From positions 328,988 through 392,987 of the forward strand of contig JAHCHO010000005.1 of the NCBI GenBank assembly GCA_026129685.1: DNA of 64,000 nt, in the 5' to 3' direction. Position numbers and translations under genes: made by a program. The stretch comes from Fimbriimonadaceae bacterium (GTDB taxonomy: Bacteria > Armatimonadota > Fimbriimonadia > Fimbriimonadales > Fimbriimonadaceae). Below, piece after piece: positions 27,693-36,288 of this stretch (the stretch's first letter is position 1; every line of letters begins with the position of its first letter). A model generated the notes under the pieces. It saw only the letters and a list, made by a program, of their open reading frames with translations. It was not told the origin of the DNA and did not search any database.

Positions 27693-27734
27693 CGCGACGG
27701 GACGGCGTCCGCTCGGACCACCCTCCCGTCGCGC
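27692..27734. terminator. Nested bidirectional hairpin terminator
   Basis: GCGCGACGGGA (27692-27702) pairs perfectly with TCCCGTCGCGC (27724-27734). A second small stem (GTCC/GGAC) lies in the loop. The structure fills the gap between the convergent symporter and ndk genes. Confidence 0.7.
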
Positions 27735-27739
27735 GTCGC

Positions 27740-28156
27740 CTAGAACGGGAGGCCTTCGGAGAACCAGAGCGCCAGTTCGCGCTCGGCCGCCTCGGGGTCG
27801 GCCGAGGAGTGCGTCAGATTGTCGTCGATCGTCAGCGCGAAGTCGCCACGGATCGTGCCGGGGTTGGCGTCCACCGGGTTGGTCGCGCCCATCATGGTGC
27901 GGACGGCGCGGACGGCGTTCGTGCCGCGAACGGCCATCGCGACCACCGGCCCACTCGTCAGGTACGCCACGACCGGCTCGAAGAAGCCCTTGCCCCGATG
28001 CTCCTCGTAATGGGTCTCGACCGTTTCGCGGGGGGCGCGGAAAAGCTTGAGGCCGACGACCTTCAGGTTGCGGGCCTCGATGCGACGGGTGATCTCGCCG
28101 ATCAAGTTGCGGTCGACCCCGCCGGGCTTGATGAGAACTAACGTGGTCTCGCTCAT
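27740..28156 (-). CDS. ndk: Nucleoside diphosphate kinase
   Basis: The 138-residue protein has the full length and motifs of Ndk: TLVLIKPGGVDRNLIGEI at the N-terminus, MMGATNPVDANPGTIRGDFA, and the phosphorylated His116 in NLTHSS. It transfers the gamma phosphate between nucleoside triphosphates and diphosphates. The ATG at 28156 is chosen by homology (MSETTLVLIKP); a longer frame upstream is non-homologous. Divergent from the permease gene. Confidence 0.96.
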   Translation of the reverse strand: MSETTLVLIKPGGVDRNLIGEITRRIEARNLKVVGLKLFRAPRETVETHYEEHRGKGFFEPVVAYLTSGPVVAMAVRGTNAVRAVRTMMGATNPVDANPGTIRGDFALTIDDNLTHSSADPEAAERELALWFSEGLPF

Positions 28157-28231
28157 GGATTCGCTCGAAAGAACCTTGGGTGAAGAGGCGCACCGAGGTT
28201 CGGCGGCCCGAAAGAGGATACCAGGACCCGG

Positions 28232-28237
28232 CATAAT
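28232..28237 (+). promoter_or_regulatory. -10 box CATAAT six bases before a GTG start (leaderless)
   Basis: CATAAT followed by CCACCC and the GTG at 28244. There is no Shine-Dalgarno in the six available bases, which fits a leaderless mRNA for the permease gene. Confidence 0.55.
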
Positions 28238-28243
28238 CCACCC

Positions 28244-29251
28244 GTGACCGTGCGCCGCCAATCCCCCCTGCCCGTGCTCGGCGCGTTGGTCCTGCTCCTG
28301 CTGGTAGGAGTGCTGGTGCACGTCAAAATCGGCAGCTACTTCCGGCTCTCCTTCGGCGATATCCTCCGCGAAATCGGCCGCGGCGACGCTGGGGGCGCGG
28401 ATGCCGTGAACAACGTCGTGTGGCGGGTGCGACTGCCCAGGACCGTCGCGTGCGTGACGATCGGGGCGATGCTCGGGTTGGTCGGCTCGGCGTTCCAGGC
28501 GTTGTTCCGCAATCCCCTGGCCGAACCCTACGTCGTGGGCGTCAGTTCGGGGGCCGCCGTCGGCGGGGTCGCCGCGATAACCCTCGGCTGGGGCACCGCC
28601 CTGTTCGGGTTGGGGACGCTGGCCCTGGCGAGCGTGGGCGGCGGACTCGCCCTCTTGGTCGTGTACGCCCTGTCCTATCGGCGCGGCGTGGTGGACGTCC
28701 GAGGTCTGCTGCTCGCCGGGGTCGTGATCGGCTCCATGCTCTCCTCGATCCTGACCCTGATGATCCTGGCCGCCGGACAGGACGCCAACAACGTGCTACG
28801 GTGGCTGCTCGGCAGCATGGGCAGCGCCTACTGGTCGCACGACGCCGTGCTGACCGTGTGCCTCGTGTTCGGCGGGGCGATCCTGGTGCGGGAGTCGCGG
28901 CGACTCAACGCGTTCGCCCTCGGCGAGGACACCGCCCAACGCCTCGGCGTGGACACGGGTCGGCTCAAGCGCGTGATCCTCGCGACGGGCACCGTCATGA
29001 CGGCGGCGTGCGTCGGCGCCGTCGGAGTCGTGGGGTTCCTCGGGTTGGTCGCGCCCCACATCGCGCGGCGGCTCCTGGGGGTGGACTGGCGTTGGTCCCT
29101 CGCCGGTTCAGGCTTGGTGGGGGCGGTGCTGCTGCTCGGTTCGGACGTGGTGGCCCAAAACGTCAAAGCCGTCACCGAGATGCCCGTCGGCGCCGTGACC
29201 GCGATCCTCGGAGCCCCGTCGCTCGTCTTGCTGATGCGAGCGAAAGACTAG
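28244..29251 (+). CDS. FecCD-type ABC transporter permease (siderophore/cobalamin/heme uptake)
   Basis: The 335-residue membrane protein has about ten transmembrane segments and FecCD/BtuC hallmarks: RLPRTVACVTIGAMLGLVGSAFQALFRNPLAEPYVVGVSSGAA, ALGEDTAQRLGVD (coupling region) and GVVGFLGLVAPHIARRLLG. It would form the channel of an importer for iron-siderophore, heme or cobalamin. No ATPase or binding-protein gene lies next to it, so partners must be encoded elsewhere. Confidence 0.92.
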   Translation: MTVRRQSPLPVLGALVLLLLVGVLVHVKIGSYFRLSFGDILREIGRGDAGGADAVNNVVWRVRLPRTVACVTIGAMLGLVGSAFQALFRNPLAEPYVVGVSSGAAVGGVAAITLGWGTALFGLGTLALASVGGGLALLVVYALSYRRGVVDVRGLLLAGVVIGSMLSSILTLMILAAGQDANNVLRWLLGSMGSAYWSHDAVLTVCLVFGGAILVRESRRLNAFALGEDTAQRLGVDTGRLKRVILATGTVMTAACVGAVGVVGFLGLVAPHIARRLLGVDWRWSLAGSGLVGAVLLLGSDVVAQNVKAVTEMPVGAVTAILGAPSLVLLMRAKD

Positions 29252-29280
29252 AAACTCTCGCCGATTCGCGAAAGCGGTGT

Positions 29281-29286
29281 TATAAC
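29281..29286 (+). promoter_or_regulatory. -10 box TATAAC six bases before the start codon (leaderless)
   Basis: TATAAC followed by CTCGGT and the ATG at 29293, with no Shine-Dalgarno. Confidence 0.55.
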
Positions 29287-29292
29287 CTCGGT

Positions 29293-29553
29293 ATGAGGAC
29301 CTCCATCGATCTCCCCGACGGGCTGTATTGGCGAACCAAGGTTGCGGCTTCGCTCAAGGGGGTGACCATGGACGCCTTTGTGGCGGCCTCGCTCGAAAGC
29401 GCGCTGGACTCGGATCGGCCCGCCCGCAATGGGCACGCCGAGCCGATCCCGGTGATAATCCCGCTCGACGGCCGCACCATTCCGTTCATGACGAACGACG
29501 AATTGTTCGACATGATGGACATGGAAGACGAGATCGCCGCCCAGCGAGCCTAG
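29293..29553 (+). CDS. Small VapB-like ribbon-helix-helix protein
   Basis: The 86-residue protein opens with MRTSIDLPDGLYWRTKVAA and SLKGVTMDAFVAASLE, the pattern of VapB/Arc-type ribbon-helix-helix antitoxins. The C-terminal half (PVIIPLDGRTIPFMTNDELFDMMDMED) is acidic, as expected for a toxin-binding tail. No PIN toxin follows; the next gene is a convergent thioredoxin overlapping by four bases. Either an orphan antitoxin or a regulator. Confidence 0.65.
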   Translation: MRTSIDLPDGLYWRTKVAASLKGVTMDAFVAASLESALDSDRPARNGHAEPIPVIIPLDGRTIPFMTNDELFDMMDMEDEIAAQRA

Positions 29554-30053
29554 AGTCCGGCTTCCTTCAGATAGCCCTCGATGTCGGCGATCGGGTGCGC
29601 GCCCTGGAGACGCTGGGTCACGAAGCCCTCGCGGTCCACGATGAGCAGCGAGGGGTAACCCGCCACCTCGTAAAACGAATGGGCCTCGCCGTTCGTGTCC
29701 AAGTAGAACGGCAGCTTGTAGCCCATCGTGGCGACGAACTTCTTCACGAGCGCGGGGTCCTCTTTCGTGACGGCGACGACGGCTAGACCCTTGTCCCCGT
29801 ACTTCTTGTGAAGAGCCTCGACCCCGGGCATCAACTCGTTGCAGTAACCGCACCAGGTCGCCCAGAAGTCCACCAGCACGACCTTTCCCTTCAGGCTCTT
29901 CAGTTCGAGCGGCTTCCCGTCCAGTCCCGTCACCTCGAAGTTCATCGCGGGCTCGGGCGGCAGCGCGGCCTTGGCCCGCGAAAGGTCCGACTCCGGGGCG
30001 CAACCGACTAACAGAAAGACCAACGCGACCGGGAGGGGGAGAGCTTTGATCAC
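29550..30053 (-). CDS. TlpA/ResA-like thioredoxin lipoprotein
   Basis: The 167-residue protein begins with a lipoprotein signal (LPVALVFLLVGC, lipidated Cys18) and has a thioredoxin fold with redox motif WCGYC (C68, C71), VVLVDFWATWC and the cis-proline loop GYPSLLIVD. Such proteins reduce periplasmic disulfides, often apocytochrome c, which would fit with ccmF elsewhere in the window. The GTG at 30053 places the lipobox correctly. It is divergent from the ECF sigma gene. Confidence 0.88.
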   Translation of the reverse strand: MIKALPLPVALVFLLVGCAPESDLSRAKAALPPEPAMNFEVTGLDGKPLELKSLKGKVVLVDFWATWCGYCNELMPGVEALHKKYGDKGLAVVAVTKEDPALVKKFVATMGYKLPFYLDTNGEAHSFYEVAGYPSLLIVDREGFVTQRLQGAHPIADIEGYLKEAGL

Positions 30054-30147
30054 GGAATCTACGAACTGTACTCCCATTCGGGGCGTCCGGTTCCGGACCA
30101 AGCGTCGCCGGCGAAGTCGGTATGCTCGGCGACGCTTGGACGAACCG

Positions 30148-30708
30148 ATGGACCGCGCCGCTTTCGACCGTTGCCTCCAACCCCTGTTGGGACCGGCGTT
30201 CGGCTACGCGTTGAGGCTCTGCGGCGACCGAGACGAGGCGATGGACCTCGTCCAGGAAGCCTCGGTGAACGCGTTCCGGGCCGCGCGCACCTTCCAACCG
30301 GGAACCAACTTCCGGGCCTGGTACTTCAGAATTCTGACGAACGTCTTCTACCGAAGCCGGAGAAAGCCGTCCAACACGGTTTCGCTCGACGACGAGCAGA
30401 ACGCCTACCTCCTGCGCCGCGCCCTCGAGGCGGGCGGCGGGTGGGATGGCGCGGATCGGATCGCCGAAGCCGTGATGGACGGGATCGATGCGGAAGCGAT
30501 TCAGGACGCGATTCGGGCCTTGCCGGACGAGTACCGAAGTGTCGCCATGCTCTATTTCCTTGAGACGATGAAGTACGAGGAGATCGCCGACGCGCTCGGA
30601 CTGCCCTTGGGAACCGTCCGGTCGCGGTTGCATCGCGGGCGCAAAGCCCTCCAGCGCGCGCTCTGGGACGTTGCTCGCTCGCGCGGCATCGAGGTGGACC
30701 TTGTCTAG
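30148..30708 (+). CDS. ECF-type RNA polymerase sigma factor
   Basis: The 186-residue protein has sigma region 2 (YALRLCGDRDEAMDLVQEASVNAFRA, FRAWYFRILTNVFYRSRR) and region 4 (IRALPDEYRSVAMLYFLE, KYEEIADALGLPLGTVRSRLHRGRKAL). It directs RNA polymerase to a specific promoter set. The next gene, overlapping by eight bases, encodes a zinc-finger anti-sigma factor, so activity is probably controlled by a redox or envelope signal; the divergent thioredoxin gene is a possible target. Confidence 0.93.
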   Translation: MDRAAFDRCLQPLLGPAFGYALRLCGDRDEAMDLVQEASVNAFRAARTFQPGTNFRAWYFRILTNVFYRSRRKPSNTVSLDDEQNAYLLRRALEAGGGWDGADRIAEAVMDGIDAEAIQDAIRALPDEYRSVAMLYFLETMKYEEIADALGLPLGTVRSRLHRGRKALQRALWDVARSRGIEVDLV

Positions 30709-30946
30709 ACGGTGCCTGTCTTGCCGCGAGGCCTTTGAGCGGCTGGACGACTTCGTCGATCGCGAGTTGGCCACCGGCGAAAGGGTTCTCGTCCAAGAGC
30801 ATCTCGAGGTGTGCGCCGAGTGCGCGCGCGCGTTCCGTTTTGAGGAAGGGGTCCTTCGCTCGCTTCGCGCCAAGATCGGCCGGATCGACGTGCCGCCGGA
30901 ACTCGCGGCGAGGGTCCGAGAGGCGCTTGACCGAGCTTCAGATTGA
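30701..30946 (+). CDS. Zinc-finger anti-sigma factor
   Basis: The 81-residue protein contains CLSCREAFERLDDFVDREL and the ZAS motif HLEVCAEC (HxxxCxxC), typical of soluble zinc anti-sigma factors, and no transmembrane helix. The start is a TTG inside the end of the sigma gene, preceded by GAGGTGG, so the two proteins are made together. A soluble ZAS protein of this type would release the sigma factor on thiol oxidation (family knowledge, not shown here). Confidence 0.82.
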   Translation: MSRRCLSCREAFERLDDFVDRELATGERVLVQEHLEVCAECARAFRFEEGVLRSLRAKIGRIDVPPELAARVREALDRASD

Positions 30947-31702
30947 GCGCCGCCGCAGGACGACCACCAGCGGGCGGTGGTCCGAGGCGACGGGTTCCTC
31001 CGGAACTCGGGTTTCGACGACTGTCCACGCGTCGGTCGGTCGGGCGAGCACGAAGTCGATGCGGACGTCCGGACGGTGGGCCGGATAGGTGGGGCCACCC
31101 TGCGCGCCGACGTCCAGGAATCTTCGGAAAAGGGGTCGAACGCTCGAGCCGTTCGCGACATCGTTCAGATCGCCCGCCACGAGGGTCGGGACGTCATCCT
31201 CGACCCAGCCGGCCAGGGTCTTCGCCTGGTGGGCACGGTCGTCGCGGCTCTTGTGGTCGAAGTGGGTGCTGACGAACCGGACCCGACCCGTACCGGGAAC
31301 CTCCACGACGACGTGCAAGGAGGTTCGGGCTTCCCGTTCGGGGGAGCCGGGCAGGGGTCGATTCTGCTCGGAAACGAGCGGAAAGCGCGAGAGAACTCCC
31401 ACGCCGTAAGCCCCACCATCGAGGTCGATCGCCTTTCCGAACGCCGCGCGCATCCCGGTCAGGCGTGCCAGTTCGGCGGGCTGGTCCGTTCGGTCCGACC
31501 GGCCGACGTTCACGTCGAGTTCCTGAAGGGCGACAAGGTCGGGCTTGGCGGCGAGGATGACGCCAGCGATGCGGGGAAGATCGAGCCGACCGTCCACGCC
31601 CTCGCCGTGATGAACGTTGAAGGTCATCACGGTCAGGGTGGACGTTGCGGGGGCCGTTGGCATCATCGCGATCGAACCGAGCGCCAGGAAGGCGATCCAC
31701 AT
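30938..31702 (-). CDS. Secreted endonuclease/exonuclease/phosphatase family protein
   Basis: The 254-residue protein has a short hydrophobic signal and an EEP fold: VMTFNVHHGEG, LVALQELDVN (metal Glu), STHFDHKS, LVAGDLND (metal Asp-Asn) and SDHRPLVV (catalytic Asp-His). Relatives cleave nucleic acids or phosphoester-containing lipids. AGGAGAAGG precedes the ATG. It is convergent with the anti-sigma gene and overlaps it by nine bases. Confidence 0.88.
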   Translation of the reverse strand: MWIAFLALGSIAMMPTAPATSTLTVMTFNVHHGEGVDGRLDLPRIAGVILAAKPDLVALQELDVNVGRSDRTDQPAELARLTGMRAAFGKAIDLDGGAYGVGVLSRFPLVSEQNRPLPGSPEREARTSLHVVVEVPGTGRVRFVSTHFDHKSRDDRAHQAKTLAGWVEDDVPTLVAGDLNDVANGSSVRPLFRRFLDVGAQGGPTYPAHRPDVRIDFVLARPTDAWTVVETRVPEEPVASDHRPLVVVLRRRSI

Positions 31703-31748
31703 GGCGAACCTTCTCCTAACGGGCGCGAGTTTATCCCATGCGTCCGCG

Positions 31749-33224
31749 TCAGGCGGCGTCGAGCGACAGGTTCAGACGAGCGGCGATCATGTGACGGTAA
31801 TGCGTCGAACGGTTTCGGCCCCGGCGCTTCGACTCGTACAACGCCTCGTCGGCCTGGTCGACCAGCTTCTTGCCGTCCGTCAACTTGCCGTTGGCGGTGG
31901 CGACCCCGAAGCTCGCCGTGACGTGGTTGATGCCGAAGTCGTGGGCCTCGATCGCTTCCCGAAAAGCCTCCGCGCGCTCGAGCGCGTGCTCCGGACCGGC
32001 GTTGGGGAGGATGATGACGAACTCCTCGCCGCCGTAGCGGGCCGCGAACTCGCCGACGCTGCAGGTCCGCTGGAGCGTGTCCGCGAGCTCGCGCAGCACC
32101 GTGTCGCCCGTCGTGTGCCCGTAGTGGTCGTTCAGCTGCTTGAAGCGATCCACGTCCAGCAGGATCAACGAGAGGGGGTGCTCGGAACGCAGGTGCTTCT
32201 CGAACTCCTCCTCGAACAGCTGCTGGAAGGCGCGGCGGTTGCGGAGTCCGGTTAGGCCGTCGGTGACCGCCATGTGCTCGAGACGGGTGTTCGCCTCCTC
32301 GAGCTTCATCCGCTCCCGCTCCAGTTCCATCGCGATGACGTTGAGCTGCTTGACGTGGACCTCGCCCCGCTGCTCGGCCTCCTTGCGGGCCGTGATGTCC
32401 ACGTTCCCGCAGATGACGCCGCGTACCTCGTTGTTCATGCCTCGCAGCGGGAAGATGTTGGCCAGCATGTAGCACATCGTGCCGTCCTGCCGGGTCATCG
32501 ACCACTCGACCTGATCCATGTTGCCGCCAAGGAGGACCTTCTCAAGGGTGCTCTTGGACCAAGGCTTCCGGCTCTTGCCGCTGAACAGCTCCCAGACCAC
32601 CCGGTCGATCGCGAGATAGGGCGGAATCTGGAACAACTGCTCGGACTCACGGTTCCACTCGCGAATCCGGAAATCGTGATCGAACGTGAAACAGGCGATC
32701 GGCAAGCCGTCGAACAGCTCCTCGAACCGGGTGGAGGCGACCGTCAGCAGTCGGTGGGCGTCTCGGAGGCGCTCCTGGGCGTTGTCTCGCTCGCGCACGA
32801 CCTGCCGCATCTGCTGCTCGGTCGCGAGGACCCGGCCGGCGACCACCATCCGGGAGAACAACTCGTCGCCGTCGAAAGGCCGTCCGACGACATCGTCCAC
32901 CCCCGCTTCGAAAGCGAGAAGACGGTGCGAACGGCTGCTGTGCGCCGTGCCGATGACGACGTAGGTGTAGGCTCCTCCGAGGGCGCGAATCTCCCGCGTC
33001 AGTTCGATGCCGTCCAGTTGGGGCAGGATCCAAGCGGCGACCACGATCGGGTAGTGCCGGTGGCGCAACAGGTCCAAGGCTTGCGCCCCGTCCTCGGCCA
33101 GCTCGACCCGATGGCCGAGGTCGGTCAGGTGCCGCGCAAGAACGTTCCGCTCGACCTCGTCGCCTTCGGCGACAAGGACGAGTTGGGGCTCAAGCACATC
33201 CTCGTAAGTCGATCGGTTGCCCAT
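31749..33224 (-). CDS. Diguanylate cyclase with degenerate receiver and PAS domains
   Basis: The 491-residue cytosolic protein has a receiver-like domain (~12-130), a PAS domain (~160-285), a coiled coil (~285-318) and a GGDEF domain (~318-480) with active GGEEF at 398-402 and TDGLTGLRNRRAF. It should make cyclic di-GMP from GTP. The receiver lacks the phosphorylatable Asp: A64 stands there (VVAAWILPQLDG), and the conserved Lys is R115 (GRPFDGDEL), so phosphorylation control is unlikely. No RxxD inhibitory site precedes GGEEF. The start at 33224 is chosen by domain fit. Confidence 0.9.
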   Translation of the reverse strand: MGNRSTYEDVLEPQLVLVAEGDEVERNVLARHLTDLGHRVELAEDGAQALDLLRHRHYPIVVAAWILPQLDGIELTREIRALGGAYTYVVIGTAHSSRSHRLLAFEAGVDDVVGRPFDGDELFSRMVVAGRVLATEQQMRQVVRERDNAQERLRDAHRLLTVASTRFEELFDGLPIACFTFDHDFRIREWNRESEQLFQIPPYLAIDRVVWELFSGKSRKPWSKSTLEKVLLGGNMDQVEWSMTRQDGTMCYMLANIFPLRGMNNEVRGVICGNVDITARKEAEQRGEVHVKQLNVIAMELERERMKLEEANTRLEHMAVTDGLTGLRNRRAFQQLFEEEFEKHLRSEHPLSLILLDVDRFKQLNDHYGHTTGDTVLRELADTLQRTCSVGEFAARYGGEEFVIILPNAGPEHALERAEAFREAIEAHDFGINHVTASFGVATANGKLTDGKKLVDQADEALYESKRRGRNRSTHYRHMIAARLNLSLDAA

Positions 33225-33385
33225 TCCTTTGGTCCGAGCGCGGCGGGGACCTCGACGCGCCGAGGGTTGGAGTCCGCCTACCGTTGTCGGCATGATGGGA
33301 ACCCCGAACGCCACCGGCGCGCGCGGTCTCCCAATGGCCGCACCCGTATTATTGGGAGCGGGATGTTACGGGCATCCCCGTCGCC

Positions 33386-35005
33386 TTACGAGGTTGCGGG
33401 CGTCGTTCGGCGTTCGACGGCGGCGCGCACCAAACCGGCGAACAGTGGATGCGGGCGGTTGGGACGGCTGCGGAATTCGGGATGGGCCTGCGTGCCGACA
33501 AAAAACGGGTGGCTCGGCAACTCGATCATCTCGACGAGGCGGTAGTCGGGAGACACGCCGGAGATGACGAGGCCGCGCTCGATGAAGGATTCGCGGTAAT
33601 CGTTGTTCACCTCGTAGCGATGCCGATGGCGCTCGCTGATGCGGGTCGAGCCGTAAAGGCGATAGGCCAGGCTTCCGGGCGAAACGTTGCAGGGATACGC
33701 GCCGAGCCGCATCGAGGCCCCTTTGGCGGTGACGTCCCGTTGCTCCGGGAGGAGATGGATGACCGGGTGCGGGGAGTCGGCGTTGATCTCCTCGCTGTTC
33801 GCCCCCTCGAGCCCGCAAACGTTCCTCGCGAACTCGATGACCGCCATTTGCAGCCCGAGGCAAATGCCGAGGAAGGGCAGGCCGGTCTCGCGTGCGTACT
33901 GAATGGCGCGAATCTTGCCCTCGATGCCGCGTCCCCCGAAACCGGGCGCGACGACCAGCCCGTCGAGCTTGGACAACGAGTCGGCGGGCGAGACGCCGGT
34001 CTCCAACGAGTCGCTCTCGATCCACTCGATCTCAACCGCGCAATCGTTGGGAATCCCCCCGTGAACGAGGGCTTCGGCGATGGACTTGTAGGCGTCCCCG
34101 TTGCCGGTGTACTTCCCGACGACTCCGATGCGGCAGGTTCGGCCCGGGTTCTTCAGCGTCTTGACCAACTGCCTCCAGGCCTCGAGGTCCACCGTGCGCT
34201 TCTCCATCCCCAGGCGCTCGATGATCAGTTCGCCGAGGCCGAGCTCCTCGAGCATGAGCGGGACCTCGTAGATCGTCTCGGCGCTGAGCGACTCGATGAC
34301 CGCCTTGGTCGGCACGTCGCAGAAGAGCGAAATCTTGTCCTTGACCTCCGCGCCGAGGGGCGCCTCCGTGCGGCAGATGAGCACGTCCGGGGCGATCCCG
34401 ATCTCGCGCAGCTTGATCACGCTGTGCTGGGTCGGTTTCGTCTTGATCTCGTGCCAGGGTCCGACCGTCGGCACGAGCGTGACGTGGACGAAGAGCGTGT
34501 TCTCGGCGCCGACGTCCTTGCGAATCTGTCGGATCGCCTCCATGAAGGGCAGGCTTTCGATGTCGCCGACCGTGCCGCCGATCTCCGCGATCACCACGTC
34601 CGCCTTGAGGTCCCGGCCGATGCCCAGGATGCCGTCCTTGATCGTGTTCGTCACGTGGGGGATGACCTGCACGGTCGCGCCGAGGTAGTCGCCGCGGCGC
34701 TCGGCCTCGATCACCTGGCGATAGACCTTGCCCGTCGTGATCGAACTCCCGCCGGTACAGAACACGTCCATGAAGCGCTCGTAATGGCCCAGGTCGAGGT
34801 CCGTTTCGGCGCCGTCTTCCGTGACGAAGACCTCCCCGTGCTGGTACGGGTTCATCGTGCCCGCGTCCACGTTGATGTAGGGATCGAGCTTGACCGGGGA
34901 CACCGCGTACCCGCGGTTGCGCAGGAGTCGCCCGAGGCTGGCGGTCGTGATGCCCTTGCCGATCGAACTCACGACGCCACCCGTCACAAATATGTACTTC
35001 GTCAC
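33386..35005 (-). CDS. pyrG: CTP synthase
   Basis: The 539-residue enzyme has the synthetase half ([38 protein letters not shown]) and the glutaminase half with nucleophile in [11 protein letters not shown] and the His-Glu pair in THPEF-type [10 protein letters not shown]. It converts UTP to CTP using glutamine. GGAGG precedes the ATG. Together with pyrE further along, this is ordinary pyrimidine metabolism. Confidence 0.97.
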   Translation of the reverse strand: MTKYIFVTGGVVSSIGKGITTASLGRLLRNRGYAVSPVKLDPYINVDAGTMNPYQHGEVFVTEDGAETDLDLGHYERFMDVFCTGGSSITTGKVYRQVIEAERRGDYLGATVQVIPHVTNTIKDGILGIGRDLKADVVIAEIGGTVGDIESLPFMEAIRQIRKDVGAENTLFVHVTLVPTVGPWHEIKTKPTQHSVIKLREIGIAPDVLICRTEAPLGAEVKDKISLFCDVPTKAVIESLSAETIYEVPLMLEELGLGELIIERLGMEKRTVDLEAWRQLVKTLKNPGRTCRIGVVGKYTGNGDAYKSIAEALVHGGIPNDCAVEIEWIESDSLETGVSPADSLSKLDGLVVAPGFGGRGIEGKIRAIQYARETGLPFLGICLGLQMAVIEFARNVCGLEGANSEEINADSPHPVIHLLPEQRDVTAKGASMRLGAYPCNVSPGSLAYRLYGSTRISERHRHRYEVNNDYRESFIERGLVISGVSPDYRLVEMIELPSHPFFVGTQAHPEFRSRPNRPHPLFAGLVRAAVERRTTPATS

Positions 35006-35112
35006 GACCGTCCTCCGGGAAACCCCGGTTCAAAACGGCGGAGGCGGGCGCAACGACGCCCGCGCCAACGCGTCATGGGGTTTCTCGAATTATGACCGGT
35101 TTCTGACGAGAA

Positions 35113-35140
35113 AACGGCACGCCGGGTCCGGCGTGCCGTT
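35113..35140 (-). terminator. Rho-independent terminator upstream of pyrG
   Basis: AACGGCACGCCGG (35113-35125) and its exact complement (35128-35140) form a long stem with a very tight loop. On the minus strand it is followed by TTCTCGTC, giving GTTTTC at the base of the stem. It ends the transcript of the hypothetical gene at 35164 and isolates pyrG. Confidence 0.75.
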
Positions 35141-35163
35141 GGCTGCCGCTCACGCGCGGCCTG

Positions 35164-35697
35164 TCAGTTGTTGGAGACCACGCGGATGTCGCCACGGAAC
35201 ATCACGGCGGGAATCTCCCGCACGAGGGCGCCGTCGCGCGAGGTGAATTTGACGACGATCTTGTCCGGCGTCTCGGTCGCCCCGGCGGGACCACGATTGT
35301 CCTCGACCTGAACGCGAACCGACCCGTGTACCGTCACGACGCCCCTCGGCCCCCGGTGGCGAAGGGTGGCGGGGCCTTCGAAGACCGCCTTGTTCGCGTC
35401 CACCCGTAGGAAGCCGATCTCGCGCGCCAGAAGGCTGAACCTACGGTCGGGAGTCGGGTCGGCGCGGTTCGTCACCGTGTCCATCGAGAAGGTGCCGCGC
35501 ACGACGGGTTGCCCGTTGACGGGCCGCTTGTGGACCTCGAACCGGACCTGGAACCCGTCTCGCTCCTGCGTGATGGGGTTGAAGTAAACGGCGATCCCCG
35601 CTCCGATCGCCGCTTGGCCCACGTTGGTCTGGGCGAGCACCCCCGTCGCTCCCGCGCCGAGCAGAAGGGCGCAAAGCCCCTGAGTTACGATCCGCAT
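35164..35697 (-). CDS. Hypothetical secreted protein
   Basis: The 177-residue protein has a signal peptide (CALLLGAGATGVLAQ, cleavage after residue ~22). The rest is beta-rich (VYFNPITQERDGFQVRFEV, GVVTVHGSVRVQVED). I recognise no domain. It is monocistronic by position: a strong terminator follows it, and an intergenic gap of 141 bases precedes it. Function unknown. Confidence 0.7.
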   Translation of the reverse strand: MRIVTQGLCALLLGAGATGVLAQTNVGQAAIGAGIAVYFNPITQERDGFQVRFEVHKRPVNGQPVVRGTFSMDTVTNRADPTPDRRFSLLAREIGFLRVDANKAVFEGPATLRHRGPRGVVTVHGSVRVQVEDNRGPAGATETPDKIVVKFTSRDGALVREIPAVMFRGDIRVVSNN

Positions 35698-35838
35698 CGC
35701 TTGGATACCTCCATCGGACGGTCTTTCACAAAAACGGCCTCTAGAGGCTATGACCCTCGTCGGGGGCCGATTGTTCGGACAGCGCCCGGCTCGTACCCCT
35801 TTTCTTAGCAGAAACCGGCACGGTTCGGTCGGTGGCGA

Positions 35839-36288
35839 TCAGAGTTCGACTTCTGCCGGGACGCCCACGATGACCGCCAGAAGATCGTCGGAGGCGACCT
35901 GCGCGCCCACCGTCGCGAGAAGCTTGTTCAACACGCCGTCGAAGGGGGCGACGAACGGTTGCTGGGTCTTCATCGCCTCCAGGACGAACAAGCGCTGGCC
36001 GCTGACGACCGGCTCGCCCTCGGCGACGCAGACGTCCACGACCTGCCCGGGCATCGGTGCGCGCAGTTCGCCGTTGTGGTCGGCCGCCTCGCGCCCGTGG
36101 ACGACCGGAGCGAGAATGTAGCTCCGACCTCGGTACGAAACGAGGACCTTGTCGCCCTGACGGACGGCCAGCGCCGAGTGGGTCCCGTCCGGACCCCGCA
36201 CCCAAAGGCGGTCGTGTCCGCGAAGCAGTTCGAACCCCTCGAGCCGGTCCGCCAGTTCGGACTCGACCCCGTTGACGAGCCGCTTCAG
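35839..36288 (-). CDS. Biotin carboxyl carrier-type protein, CTG start
   Basis: The 149-residue protein has a biotinyl/lipoyl domain (~75-145) with the attachment Lys in VLEAMKTQ and the paired APMPGQV and APFDGVL hairpins. The first half (WVRGPDG, VLVSYRGRSYILAP) resembles the BT linker of acyl-CoA carboxylase alpha chains. No ATG, GTG or TTG exists near the expected start. A CTG overlaps the stop of the upstream gene (CTGA), which I take as a coupled non-canonical start. The biotin carboxylase and carboxyltransferase partners are not nearby. Confidence 0.72.
   Translation of the reverse strand: MKRLVNGVESELADRLEGFELLRGHDRLWVRGPDGTHSALAVRQGDKVLVSYRGRSYILAPVVHGREAADHNGELRAPMPGQVVDVCVAEGEPVVSGQRLFVLEAMKTQQPFVAPFDGVLNKLLATVGAQVASDDLLAVIVGVPAEVEL

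Noticed and set aside
31749..33314. Extended N-terminus for the GGDEF protein beginning at 33314
   Set aside because: The extra 30 residues are Arg/Gly/Pro-rich and unlike any receiver; the domain begins naturally after the ATG at 33224.
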